Assembly: GCA_003134035.1 (NCBI GenBank)
Contig: PLAE01000148.1
Span: 24,692 to 86,628, forward strand
DNA: 61,937 nt
Direction of reading: 5' to 3'
Source of the DNA: Candidatus Velthaea versatilis
GTDB taxonomy: Bacteria; Vulcanimicrobiota; Vulcanimicrobiia; Vulcanimicrobiales; Vulcanimicrobiaceae
Below the pieces are notes generated by a model. It saw nothing but the letters and a program-made list of their open reading frames with translations. It was not told the origin of the DNA and did not search any database. The translations under genes and the position numbers were made by a program. This document shows, in pieces, positions 9,147 through 18,376 of this stretch (positions within the stretch are counted from its first letter, which is position 1; each line of letters opens with the position of its first letter).

Positions 9147-10226
9147 ATGATTATGAAAGAAACGGCGCTGATCCCAGCGCGGGATCGTCTCCACGCCGGT
9201 CCAAAGAATGCTGCGGCCGCTAGCGCTTCGGACATCGCGCGGGCTCATGCGACGTCTGTTATGCCTTCTCGCACCACAGACGTTGTTCCATTCGACCCGC
9301 TGACGCCGACAATCTTTCATCAGCAATGGTGGCTCGATGCGGCTTCCAACGGCCGGTACGATGAGGTTGTCGTGATGTCCGGCAATCGGACTGTTGGTCG
9401 ATTTCCCTACATGATGAAGCGTATCGACCGATTTCGAAGTGTCTGCGAAATGCCGGAGTTGACCCATTTCTTGGGGCCGGCCATCGACGACGGCAATGGT
9501 TTAAGCTGTAATCGCTCAGTGCGGCGCCGCGAAATCACGCGCCAGTTGCTCTGCAAGATTCCGAAATCCTCGGGATTCTGGCAGAAAATGCATCTCGGCA
9601 TTCCCGACATGCTGGCGTTTCAAGAGCTCGCGTATCGTGTCACGGTTCAGTTCACGTACGAACTATTGCCAGATACGGAGCCCGTGATCTGGACGAATAT
9701 GCGCGATAAGACGCGTAACGTGATACGCCGCGCTCGAGAACGATTCTCGGTCTCGGAAATTAGCGATCCGGCGGAATTCGTCCATGCATACACGACGAAT
9801 CTGCGACACCGTGGTGTCCAGAATATCTATGACGAGAAAACGATGCAGTTACTCTGCAGCGAGGCACGCAGTCGCGATGCGGGCCGGATTCTTGCGGCTC
9901 GAGATTCTCACGGAAGAATAAATGCTGCGATATTCTGCGTGTGGGACGCGCGCGTGGCCTATTATTTGATGTCAACGCGGACGCACGACGCCGGCAATGG
10001 TGCCGTGAGCCTGCTGCTCTGGCATAGCATTCTCGATTGTTCGAAGCGCGGCATTGTTTTTGACTTCGACGGCATTGGAAAGACGAATGCGCACTTTTTC
10101 AACGGCTTCGGCGGGCGCATTGCTCCACGTTATATTGCCTCACGCTACACGCTCGCGCATATCGCTCTGGATCGACTTACCGAACGCATTCGTCGCTCGG
10201 GCCGACAGTCTGAACACGAAGCATAG
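9147..10226 (+). CDS. GNAT/FemAB-like acyltransferase (BioF2-like domain)
   Basis: 359 residues from the ATG at 9147; GTG 9129, ATG 9153 and ATG 9261 are alternatives, none with an ideal ribosome site, and a TTG at 9042 would add an unlikely N terminus. The C-terminal two thirds carry the Acetyltransf_6 pattern seen in EPS-associated FemAB-like proteins: 'TIFHQQWWLDAA' near the start, 'NMRDKTRNVIRRARERFSV' in the middle, and 'DFDGIGKTNAHFFNGFGG' near the end. Such proteins transfer an acyl or aminoacyl group to a cell-surface precursor. It stands alone on the plus strand, converging on an acyltransferase-3 gene. Family call good, substrate unknown. Confidence 0.72.
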   Translation: MIMKETALIPARDRLHAGPKNAAAASASDIARAHATSVMPSRTTDVVPFDPLTPTIFHQQWWLDAASNGRYDEVVVMSGNRTVGRFPYMMKRIDRFRSVCEMPELTHFLGPAIDDGNGLSCNRSVRRREITRQLLCKIPKSSGFWQKMHLGIPDMLAFQELAYRVTVQFTYELLPDTEPVIWTNMRDKTRNVIRRARERFSVSEISDPAEFVHAYTTNLRHRGVQNIYDEKTMQLLCSEARSRDAGRILAARDSHGRINAAIFCVWDARVAYYLMSTRTHDAGNGAVSLLLWHSILDCSKRGIVFDFDGIGKTNAHFFNGFGGRIAPRYIASRYTLAHIALDRLTERIRRSGRQSEHEA

Positions 10227-10419
10227 GTGTCACCAGCTAATGCAACGATTCGCTATGGCTATAATCGGTGAGACCACCGGATTAAATCGTTGAGGGCGGC
10301 TTAGGCGCCGCCAATTCGACGAATCGGAGAGGGCGGTTACGGACGTTGAGCACGGTCAACTTTGACCGGCTGAGCATTCCAATGCTTCTTACGATAAGGA
10401 TAGAATGCGATAGCGGCGT

Positions 10420-11613
10420 TTAGCCGCTTTTGCTCAGTTTAGGTACCGCAAGCCGTCCGGTGGACCCGATAAACCAGGGTTTCGTCTTCCGAACAAGACG
10501 TTGTATTGGCAGATCAACGAGGTAGTAAAACCCGACGCCAACCGCTACGGATATCGCGGCGACCGCCAAGCAAGTTAGGTCGTTAATCTGCCCGCGGTGC
10601 AGTTTCGTTGCCGCTAAGAGTAGGCGACTAAGGGCGCCGATGATCGAGAAATGGACGAGATAGATCGCATACGACGCATCACCAAGCATCACGAGCCAAT
10701 TTGCGACGTGGACACGTCCGGCTGATTCCAACATAACCAGCGATGTTAAGACGAGGCCGGAACTGGTGCCGAAGAACAGGACGTCTTGCAATCTCGACGA
10801 GCTCGTCATCGGATACGTATCGTATGCGGCCCCGACAGTAAACGCGACGGTTCCCACAAAAAGACTAGTAAAGAGGATTGCCGGTTCTAGCGGCGTCGAT
10901 TTTCGCGCACGCATAAACACCAGAGCGTAGATCATGCCAATGCAGAAATCAAGGCAAACCGGCTGGAGGTATATCCCATACCAGAGGCTTTCATCGACCT
11001 TACCGAATAGCGCGATGGCAACGACCGCAGTTTGCCAAACACCGAGAAATATCCAACCGAGCTTGGGCTTGACGATCAGCAGGGCGAAGCCGAGGTAGAA
11101 CGCGATCTCGATCTTTAAGGTCCAAGTCACCTCAACGAGTGGATAATTCTGTGGTAGCAAGAGTGCGGTCTGTATAAAGCTCAAAAGATTTAGCTGGCCC
11201 GCCGTATAGGCGCCCCCAAACCCGGCCATAATGAGGGCAGCCACCACCACGGTCACGATCACGACTAGGGGATAGATCCTACTAAGACGGTTGAATAAAT
11301 AAATTTTAATTCGACTAGGTCTGCCCCAGTCGGGGGCATGAATAAACGTTATTATGAAGCCGCTTAAGACGAAGAAGAGATCCACCGAACGACCGGCACC
11401 ACTAAAAAGACCGTGAAACGCCGCTACGCCGGCCGTAGGGCTGAAGGTGACCTGCGTGTGTATCATCACGATCAGTAACGCAGCGCACGCGCGAATCGCC
11501 TGGAGCGAGCGCATTTTGGGGTTCGCGCCGCCGACTTCCCTGAGAGCGGGCTGCTCGTGATCGGACGCATCTGGTCGGCGGCTACTGCTGCTAGCGCTAG
11601 TGTTTAAAATCAC
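10420..11613 (-). CDS. acyltransferase 3 family membrane protein (OafA/YrhL-like)
   Basis: 397 residues from a GTG at 11613; an internal ATG at 11514 (MRSLQAIRACAALL) is an alternative that still keeps the whole domain. About ten membrane segments. The first carries the family signature: basic residue, 'QAIRACAALLIVMIH' with the key histidine, then 'SVDLFFVLSGFIITF' and 'NRLSRIYPLVV'. These enzymes move acetyl or similar groups across the inner membrane onto polysaccharides. It is more distant from the two acyltransferases at 23987 and 27201 than they are from each other. Confidence 0.85.
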   Translation of the reverse strand: MILNTSASSSSRRPDASDHEQPALREVGGANPKMRSLQAIRACAALLIVMIHTQVTFSPTAGVAAFHGLFSGAGRSVDLFFVLSGFIITFIHAPDWGRPSRIKIYLFNRLSRIYPLVVIVTVVVAALIMAGFGGAYTAGQLNLLSFIQTALLLPQNYPLVEVTWTLKIEIAFYLGFALLIVKPKLGWIFLGVWQTAVVAIALFGKVDESLWYGIYLQPVCLDFCIGMIYALVFMRARKSTPLEPAILFTSLFVGTVAFTVGAAYDTYPMTSSSRLQDVLFFGTSSGLVLTSLVMLESAGRVHVANWLVMLGDASYAIYLVHFSIIGALSRLLLAATKLHRGQINDLTCLAVAAISVAVGVGFYYLVDLPIQRLVRKTKPWFIGSTGRLAVPKLSKSG

Positions 11614-12030
11614 CGAAAGCAGCCGCCCAGCGGCCAGATTGTATCTCGTCTCGACATATTCTAATCCTCGTAAGCGTTCAATAGTCAGCCATTCATGGTA
11701 ACTTGCCAGATCCGGCTAGAGAGGGCAGCGGGTATCACATAATGGTGCGTCCTAAAGCCTGACGGCTGCTTCCCCAGTCTTACGGTTCTCGACAATGGGC
11801 TGCAGACGCGTGACCATTTTGCATCATCCTTAATTTATGAAGGGCTAAGCAATGAACGTACGTAGCTTAGAACCGGTCCTGTGACAAGGGAGGGTGACAA
11901 GGCACGAAACCGACCGTAGGCATGCGCGAGATGTAATTGGTTTAGGGGCCCGAAACATAGCGCGGTATGTATGAGCCGCCTGGCGGCGAATCGGTAGGGG
12001 ATCAGGCGACCGCTCCAAGCCCTCAAAGCA
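11614..12030. other. intergenic stretch
   Basis: About 420 bases between two minus-strand genes. No convincing gene, terminator or repeat seen. Overlapping frames at 11835-12104 are shadows of the methyltransferase 3' end. Confidence 0.4.
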
Positions 12031-12903
12031 CTACGCCACCGCGCGGCTCGGCGAGGTCGCGGCCGGCGACGCTGACGATCGGTTTTGACCCCGTGTCGAG
12101 TCAAGCGGTCTCCGCAGCAGAACAGCCATCTGAACCAAGAGCCGCTCGGCGAGCAGCGATGGAAGCCGCTGCGAAAGCCGCTCCGCGAAATTCACGAACG
12201 ACCTCGGCAGACGCTTGAGCACAGCGCGACTCCCAAGATACCCGGACGTGAGCGGATTGTTAAACATCGTAACGGATTCAATAGTTAGCATTGCCTGCGC
12301 GGCAAGCGGCGCCAGCTCGTCAGGATGCATCAGGAAAATATGTCCATCTGCATCCGGTTTGAATTGGATTGCCTCGTAAACGCTTGGATCGGCGCAAGAT
12401 GAGAATCTCGGCAAAGTATTCCGAAAGTACGCACCGTTCGGCGTTGTCATCACAACGTGGCCACCCGGCTTCACGAGCGTCGCGACACGTGCCAGGAACT
12501 GGTCCGGATGCGCCACGTGCTCGATTACTTCGGTAATCAGAACCGCGTCAAAAAGATGTGGGAATTCAACCTCGAAGGCGTTTCCGGGGGCATAATCGAT
12601 CGTCCCGAACTCGTACTTTAAACGGACGTACTCGACGAGGTCTTCGCGAATGTCGTTCCACGTTACAGCGAAACCCATCTCAGCGAGCGCCAAGGAAAAA
12701 TTCCCCTGCGCGGCCGCCATGTCAAGAACCCGGTCACCCGGCTTCAAGACGCTCGCTAACATTCCGAGAGCTTTGCTGCTGCGGAGTGAATATGCATATG
12801 AGTAACCAAGGTTCGACGTATCTCCGTACACGTCAAGCAGGTCGTAGTCATAGCTTCTTTTCCAGGACTCGGGCCACGTTTCGTCCGGGTATATGCGTTT
12901 CAT
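12031..12903 (-). CDS. class I SAM-dependent methyltransferase
   Basis: 290 residues, start ATG at 12903 with AGGAC about 12 bases upstream. The Rossmann core shows motif I 'VLKPGDRVLDMAAAQGNFSLALAEMG' split over about residues 52-77, 'FDAVLITEVIEHVAHPDQFLARV' as the motif IV/VI region, and 'VKPGGHVVMTTPN' after it, as in Methyltransf_11/23 proteins. The usual D/E-x-G-x-G-x-G loop reads DMAAAQGN, weaker than normal but common in this group. The arginine-rich C terminus lacks homology that I recognise. Lying in an EPS region it may methylate a sugar or glycan end; that is inference. Confidence 0.8.
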   Translation of the reverse strand: MKRIYPDETWPESWKRSYDYDLLDVYGDTSNLGYSYAYSLRSSKALGMLASVLKPGDRVLDMAAAQGNFSLALAEMGFAVTWNDIREDLVEYVRLKYEFGTIDYAPGNAFEVEFPHLFDAVLITEVIEHVAHPDQFLARVATLVKPGGHVVMTTPNGAYFRNTLPRFSSCADPSVYEAIQFKPDADGHIFLMHPDELAPLAAQAMLTIESVTMFNNPLTSGYLGSRAVLKRLPRSFVNFAERLSQRLPSLLAERLLVQMAVLLRRPLDSTRGQNRSSASPAATSPSRAVA

Positions 12904-13032
12904 ACTGAGTCGTTAGTCCTATCGTCGGTCACGCTTAATAAACCTCGTCAGGTGAAGTCGCAAACTTAGATAAAGGCAGCTACGATACCGGCGCCCTGGC
13001 AGTAAACACTCGCGCATAGCGCGGTACGACCC

Positions 13033-13061
13033 TTGACACGCCTGGCCAGTAAAACTATCCC
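13033..13061 (+). promoter_or_regulatory. candidate sigma70 promoter of an orphan transcript
   Basis: A perfect TTGACA at 13033-13038, then 17 bases, then TATCCC at 13056-13061. The -35 is ideal, the -10 weak. It points toward the terminator at 13171-13191 with no coding frame between. Confidence 0.4.
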
Positions 13062-13067
13062 CTTAGT

Positions 13068-13191
13068 CCACGTTTTGTCGAGTTCGAATGTGCCATAGCG
13101 CGGACATCCAGACACTCGTTTCTAACTTCTACTCGAACGTGCGTCAACCTTGGCGGCGCGTTGGGAGAAGAGCCTCGATTGAGGCTTTTTT
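13068..13191 (+). ncRNA. candidate small RNA between orphan promoter and terminator
   Basis: Defined only by its ends: a TTGACA promoter candidate about 30 bases before and a perfect U-tailed hairpin at the end, giving a transcript of about 120 bases. CACGTT and TTCGA at about 13072-13088 can pair with TCGAACGTG at about 13133-13141, closing a long internal stem. I do not recognise the family. It could also be the residue of a deleted gene's leader. Confidence 0.3.
13171..13191 (+). terminator. rho-independent terminator (orphan)
   Basis: A 6-bp perfect stem, AGCCTC (13171-13176) with GAGGCT (13181-13186), a GATT tetraloop, and a run of six T (13186-13191). On the minus strand the hairpin is not followed by T, so it works on the plus strand, where no gene lies upstream for over 2.5 kb. 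Confidence 0.8.
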
Positions 13192-13420
13192 CTCACCGGA
13201 AGATCGCGTCCGCAAAAGCGTAGGCGTATAGGTGACGCGCTACGATCGCACGAACGAAAGTCGCGGGTAGACATCTTTATTCAGCTTACCGATAATGTTA
13301 TATCAAGAGTACCAGATATACATAACATCTCAAGCCTTTGGCAATGTGCCTTTGTCTCATGATCGTGTCTGACGGCTGTGTCCGAAGGCGTGATCTAGAC
13401 AGCTTCGACGCGTGCGGCAG

Positions 13421-13520
13421 TTATCGCGTGACGACGGTGCAGATTCGGTGCAACCGATTCCCGATCACGTTCTTGCACGCTTCGAGCTGCATGTAGTGCC
13501 GTTGAATCTGCCGAATCGCA
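13421..13520 (-). mobile_element. 3' scrap of an IS256-family transposase gene
   Basis: Reading the minus strand gives 'QIQRHYMQLEA' and then 'RICTVVTR' before a TAA. The larger remnant at 15682-16325 ends 'QFQRRYMPLEG' and 'RISAVVTS' then TGA, and the bases match too. This is the degenerate C-terminal end of a second, older copy of the same element type. No terminal inverted repeat is visible. Confidence 0.7.
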
Positions 13521-14151
13521 CCATTTGCCATTCATCAATTTACTCTCAAGTCGACTGCGCAGTACGCACTACCCTCCGTCGCGTTTCGGTTTCGCCGAGT
13601 CAGATCCAAATGGCTCTGCCTAATTCGGTGCAAGCGCCACGTCGAAAACCTCGCAAACCCCGTCAGTATTGGCTGCAACGGGCTATAATCACTTCAACGG
13701 AAACGATCCGCCAGTCTGGCACATGCATCAATCGCTTTGGCCCTCGTGGTCCCTTTCGTGAGATTCTTCGCTGAGAAATTGCTTGCGCCGAGCGCAGCGG
13801 TTGCCGCCTTTTCAACAACTGGATACTGGACCGGCCGAGCATACACCGCGTGCTGGGACAGGGTCTGGTCGATCGGGAGAGAGACATGACATTCGTTCTT
13901 GATTGAAAACCGCCTACTAATCGAGGGGCATTGTCAAGTGCCGTATTGCGTCACGCCGCAGTGCTTACCACCAACGCGGTTCAATGACGACTAAGCTAAG
14001 TTACGAGTTTTAAGGTCGTAATCGAACCTTGGGTGCTGGCTCTTTCTCGCCATGCTCTGTGGCCATCCCTCGCGCAGGCAGTTCGACAAGCCTTTCGCGA
14101 ATACGCCAAGCCTGAAGAAACTTTATCAACAAACCTAGAGAGGACCTATAA

Positions 14152-15378
14152 ATGAGCGCGCCGGCGACGATCCTGCTGCTCCTTACGCGCGTTGACTGTC
14201 ATGACGGAGTTTCATCTTATCTGGAAACCCTTGTGACAGGGTTGAGCGCGGCCGGCGACCGAGTCATTATGGTGTCCGGAAACGTTTCGACCACGTATGG
14301 CTCCGAGATGCGGCGGCGCACGATCGAGGCGGCGGTAGTTGACTGGATCGTGCTCGACGGGTTCAGCGCCTCGCGACCCAAACTGGCACATCTGCAGCGA
14401 ATCGTCTCGCTCATAGCGCTCAACGCCGTCGACGTCGTCAGCCCGCAGGGCTTCTCGGCGGTACCCATCGCTTTTCTGGTCGGCCGCCTGTCTGGCAGGC
14501 CAGTTGTGACAAATTATCTCCCGTCAGCGCAAAGCGACCAAGTTGACTCTATGACCGGCAGCATGTCTGCAAGACAACAACTGGGTTACCGGCTCGTCGC
14601 CGCGATTTGCAGATCAGACCGCTACATCGCAATGTCCAGCGACATCGCTCGGTTTTTTCATGACCAATGCCGCATTCCAGAGCGGAGGATACACACCCAG
14701 TTGCTCGGCATCGACACCGACTTCTATCGTGCTCCAACAAGCGAGGAACGACTGCAAGCGCGCGTACGCTTCGGTCTGAGCGATGACACGTTTGTTTCCG
14801 TGCTGCCGGGGCGTATGAATTTAAACAAGGGCCACGATATCGCTGCTGCTGCATTTAGGTTGCTTCGGAGCAGGCGGGCCGATACACCCATGGTTTGTCT
14901 TTTTCCGGGCGGCGGCGATCAACGCGAGCGGATCGAGGCTGAGGTATTACGAGATGATGTCGACCGAACCAACTTTCGGTTTCTCGGGTACGTCGACCGA
15001 GAGACCCTGCGCCAAACCTACTGGGCGGCGGATGTCGTGCTGCTTCCGAGCCGCATGGAGGGGTTTGGTCTTGTCGTTGCCGAGGCCATGTGCTGCGGTG
15101 CAATAGTTATTCGAACGCCAAGCGGTGGCTGCCAAGACCAGGTAGTCGAAGGGAAGACTGGGTACGTGGTTCCCTTTAACGACCCAACGGCGCTCGCTAC
15201 GGCAATAGAGAAGGTCTTAGATTCTCCGGATCGTGCCGTCATGCGCGAAGAAGCCATCCATCTCGGGTCGACGAAGTTCGCGAAATCACTTATGATCCAG
15301 GGAACTTCAAGCCTCTATCGCGAGATCGCTACCGGCGGGCGGCAGCGTCGCCGCAGACCTCCCGTAGCGGCCACTTGA
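14152..15378 (+). CDS. GT4 glycosyltransferase
   Basis: 408 residues; start ATG with AGAGAGGA at 14137-14144, 7 bases upstream. GT-B fold: N-terminal 'LLLLTRVDCHDGVSSYLETLV', then 'VLPGRMNLNKGHDIAAAAF' opening the donor domain, and 'LLPSRMEGFGLVVAEAMCCG' with both EX7E glutamates. The basic tail (RQRRRRPP) is beyond the domain. It is an isolated plus-strand gene between IS256 remnants, so it may have arrived with or been stranded by insertion-element activity. Sugar donor unknown. Confidence 0.9.
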   Translation: MSAPATILLLLTRVDCHDGVSSYLETLVTGLSAAGDRVIMVSGNVSTTYGSEMRRRTIEAAVVDWIVLDGFSASRPKLAHLQRIVSLIALNAVDVVSPQGFSAVPIAFLVGRLSGRPVVTNYLPSAQSDQVDSMTGSMSARQQLGYRLVAAICRSDRYIAMSSDIARFFHDQCRIPERRIHTQLLGIDTDFYRAPTSEERLQARVRFGLSDDTFVSVLPGRMNLNKGHDIAAAAFRLLRSRRADTPMVCLFPGGGDQRERIEAEVLRDDVDRTNFRFLGYVDRETLRQTYWAADVVLLPSRMEGFGLVVAEAMCCGAIVIRTPSGGCQDQVVEGKTGYVVPFNDPTALATAIEKVLDSPDRAVMREEAIHLGSTKFAKSLMIQGTSSLYREIATGGRQRRRRPPVAAT

Positions 15379-15681
15379 ATTTAGCGCTGGTTCCTAATCG
15401 ACCACAGACCGATGCCAGCGGCCTGTTTGGGGCGATCGCGGTCGCGGTATTCGCAGAGAGGAGAGCATCACCCTTCCTCTCCGTTCGTTGTTGGTTTGCT
15501 GATAAAAGACGGGCATGATCGGTGGGGTGTTTTAAAACTAGCCGGCGCAATCGCCTCGAAAAATCGCATCCCCCCGGCGAGTACCTGCGCCGATCGCAGC
15601 GGAGATGGCTGGGTGGGAACAACAAACTATAGAAGCTGCTTTAATAGATCCTGTCTCAGGGATTGGTGTACGAGTTCCCCG
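15379..15681. other. intergenic stretch
   Basis: About 300 bases between the GT4 gene and the IS256 remnant. A 7-bp inverted repeat (15456-15462 with 15475-15481) is present but has no T-run. Nothing else seen. Confidence 0.4.
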
Positions 15682-16325
15682 TCAGCTCGTGACGACGGCG
15701 GAGATTCGAGGCGCCACATTGTCGCTGACGGTTCTGAGTCCTTCGAGCGGCATGTAGCGACGTTGGAACTGCCATTCGTCGTTCTGTTCAAGCATCAGCG
15801 ACCGCCGAGGCCGCAAGCACGCACTATCGCCCGCTTTGTTCGGGAAGATACCGACAACGTCAGTTCCACACTTGATTTCGGCATTAACGCCTTCCAGCGG
15901 GTTCGTTGATGCGAGCTGCGTGCGGTGTGCTTTTCGGAGAACCGCATAAACGCAAGGACGTCGTCGCGCGCATCGTCGAGGCAAGCTGCCAGCTTCGGAA
16001 ACTTCGCCTGCAATTCGGCAGTGACGATGGCCACTGTTCTTCGGCAGCCTCAGCACCGTATTGCTGCAAACACGGTATTCATGAGCGCCAGCACAACTTT
16101 GCGTTGACCTGTGCCGGCGTAGGCAATGGCGTTGCGCATGAACTTCACGCGGCATCGCTGCCGCGTCGCCTTAATGATCTTCGCGATCGCTGCTTGAGCC
16201 CAAGATGAGTCGTCAGTAATGACGAGTTTGGTTTCACGCAAGCCGTGACGGGTTAAGCTGCGCGGAAAGTCCGTCAGAATGGCTCCGCTTTGCCCGTTCG
16301 CGACGCACGGGACCGTCCCGATCAA
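15682..16325 (-). mobile_element. IS256-family transposase remnant (frameshifted)
   Basis: Pieces of one transposase appear in order in more than one minus-strand frame. First 'SLTRHGLRETKLVITDD' with the catalytic-region aspartate and 'RQRCRVKFMRNAIAYAG' (about 16100-16270), then 'ELQAKFPKLAACLDDARDDVLAFM' split around 15960-16030, then 'STNPLEGVNAEIKCGTDVVG' with the DDE glutamate region, and the end 'RRYMPLEGLRTVSDN'. The N-terminal third is missing and at least two frameshifts separate the blocks, so it is inactive. No target duplication or terminal repeat could be identified. Confidence 0.88.
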
Positions 16326-16413
16326 GGAAGTAAGGAGGCGGAGCCGTGAGTCATATTAATGAGCTGTATCGAAAGCGGTGAACACCTAGCTCAGGAGGAC
16401 AAGGAGTGAACGC

Positions 16414-17862
16414 TTACTTTGCGTCAAGCGCCAAGCCTGCCTTTTCTTCATCGCAAACCCCCGGTGGCGCTTGCATACCAGGCGCGGCGTATAGCTTTAG
16501 ATGCCACTCGCTCCCGAATTGTCGCCTACACAGTTGTGCGAAGCCAGCGGGCAATGATGGAGAAGTACTCTCGCTCGACGCAAGGATGAGAACCGGATCC
16601 CGGCTTCCTAATTTATCGATTTTCACGTAGTTACTTAAATGAACGACACCCAGCCGATTAACCGGGTACGCGTTCGCGGCCAGATAGACTGCCGGAACGT
16701 AAGCATCGACGGAAACGACGGCTCCGGTACCAGCCACAGAGTTAATTGCGTGAGCTAGTGCCGCGATTTCTTTTGCCTCCTGCGTTCCACTTCGGTAATC
16801 TTCAACTGAAGCAACACCAGTCCGCCAACATAATATCAAAGCGACAGCCACAAAAACCCAGCGAACGGGAGCGATTTTTGCGGAGCTAGCCAATACGAAC
16901 GATGAGAAAATAAGCGGCGCAATCAGTGGGACGAAATAATCGGCATAAAACCGGCCGCTAGCGGCCGCCCCCAAGAGTGCACTTCCAACCCACAATATCG
17001 CGAACCATTCAAGCCGTCCGCGCGGTCGCCGCAAAACGACTGCCAGCGCCGACAACCAGATTCCAGCACCTGAAATGACGACACCAGAGTAAAGAAAGTG
17101 AAGCACACCCAGTGGAGATCCAGAGGACGTAGAGCCGGATATCGCGTTGTCGCGAAAAACGTAACGTGTCCAACCCCCAAAGAGCTCAGGAAGATTAACT
17201 GCCATTATGCCCGCGATCGAAATCGCATAGGCTACCAGCGTGACAGCGAAGGAAATAAAAACAGCGCGTCGCTCGTTAGCATCGGCTTCATAGGCGATGA
17301 CCGGGATCAAAATCAGGCACGACGGTATCCAGAACGTTACCGCGAGAGCTGCACAAAAGCCGGCAACGAGATTTCGATTACTGAATGCTGCGAAAACGGC
17401 TCCAAGAAGCAATGGAGCCGCATAATTCTCTGTCGTATTCATCTCGCCGGGGATAAGCGCATATGTAGCAGCGAAGCAAAGCGTTGCCAATGCCCATTTA
17501 CGAACGCCTGTCTTGCGCAGAATTAGCGCAAATAACGGAACGGCCGTGAATGCGCTGACGATCGTCTCTGCAATGCTGTGCAATTGATACCGATCGCCGA
17601 AACACTTCTGCCACAGCTCATTGATGAGGTATATGCTTGGGAGCTTTGTATCCCACTCGTCAATATAGAGCCTTTGCCCATGCAACATGGCCCTCCCAAA
17701 ATACTCGAATAGCGCTGAATCGGAGCGAGGATAGTAACTCGGCTTAACTAATGCTGCAATTAATACGGCGAAGGTTAAGCCAAGGAGAATAACATCCCGG
17801 CGCGAGACCCCGTTGGCATAAGTTGGTGCAGGCTTCCCATACTGAGCTGCTCTCACTGCCAA
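16414..17862 (-). CDS. GT-C-type membrane glycosyltransferase-like protein
   Basis: 482 residues, TTG at 17862 or GTG at 17856 as start. About ten to twelve membrane segments. The first extracytoplasmic loop carries 'YYPRSDSALFEYFGRAM' with an acidic pair, followed by 'LYIDEWDTKLPSIYLIN', the pattern of GT39/GT83-like transferases that use polyprenyl-phosphate sugars on the periplasmic side. A soluble C-terminal domain of about 100 residues follows. It is the last gene of the minus-strand EPS set and ends close to the IS256 remnant. Function as sugar transferase is inferred from fold pattern. Confidence 0.7.
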   Translation of the reverse strand: MAVRAAQYGKPAPTYANGVSRRDVILLGLTFAVLIAALVKPSYYPRSDSALFEYFGRAMLHGQRLYIDEWDTKLPSIYLINELWQKCFGDRYQLHSIAETIVSAFTAVPLFALILRKTGVRKWALATLCFAATYALIPGEMNTTENYAAPLLLGAVFAAFSNRNLVAGFCAALAVTFWIPSCLILIPVIAYEADANERRAVFISFAVTLVAYAISIAGIMAVNLPELFGGWTRYVFRDNAISGSTSSGSPLGVLHFLYSGVVISGAGIWLSALAVVLRRPRGRLEWFAILWVGSALLGAAASGRFYADYFVPLIAPLIFSSFVLASSAKIAPVRWVFVAVALILCWRTGVASVEDYRSGTQEAKEIAALAHAINSVAGTGAVVSVDAYVPAVYLAANAYPVNRLGVVHLSNYVKIDKLGSRDPVLILASSESTSPSLPAGFAQLCRRQFGSEWHLKLYAAPGMQAPPGVCDEEKAGLALDAK

Positions 17863-18376
17863 CTACCGGCGGCCCCGAAAACGCAGTCCGCATTGATAAA
17901 AGCGCCGCGTCCGTCTCACTTTGCGGCCCCGTCGAACTTGATTCCAGCGATTTGAAGAAGCAGCACACGAGACTTTCCAGCTGTGCTGAGCGAGAGAAAG
18001 AGCACTGGACCGACGAGCATCGAGGAAAGAATCGAGCGAAGTGTCTCCATTCTTGTCAGTATACCAAAGGCGCTTTGCTAGTTAAAGGAGCCTTTCGTAC
18101 TTTCGCAGATATGAGAGGCGATCCAGTGCGGTGCAAATGCAGCGTACAACATGGTAGACGGTGACGACACTTCGCTCGACCCGCGTTGCGACCCGTAAAG
18201 GAGCAAAGGGCGCGTTGCAACCGGATTTTAGCTCGGAAGATTCTGAAGGGTTGATGTCTACGAAGGCGCGACAGCGGATGAGCTGTACGTCGAGGTAGTG
18301 CTCGAGCGTGTTGCCCGCGATGATGTCAACAGCAGCCGATCTCAATGTCGCAGCGACGAAATAGCGGTCACCTCCT
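17863..18376. other. intergenic stretch
   Basis: About 510 bases between two minus-strand genes. A 107-codon minus-strand frame (18082-18405) starts inside the 3' end of the GT2 gene; it has no recognisable family and no clear ribosome site, so I leave it as a possible but unsupported gene. Confidence 0.35.

Larger units (their letters stand above)
12904..14151. other. intergenic stretch holding a possible small RNA and an IS256 scrap
   Basis: About 1.25 kb without an intact gene. It contains a promoter-like site (13033-13061), a strong plus-strand terminator (13171-13191) with nothing known to terminate, and a fragment of an IS256-type transposase end (13421-13520). Other short frames (for example 13663-13887 minus) are not recognisable. 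Confidence 0.5.

Noticed and set aside
8723-9235. 170-codon minus-strand frame
   Set aside because: No family resemblance, overlaps the GNAT/FemAB gene start, and no ribosome site; likely open by chance.
10295-10312. GGCGGC/GCCGCC hairpin between convergent genes
   Set aside because: No T-run on either strand; too little to call a terminator.
13075-13095. GTTCGAAT, like a tRNA T-loop
   Set aside because: The flanking bases do not form a T stem and no acceptor or anticodon arm is present.
16406-16630. Plus-strand frame with AGGAGG-like site upstream
   Set aside because: It is antisense to the conserved C-terminal end of the GT-C gene and encodes no recognisable protein.
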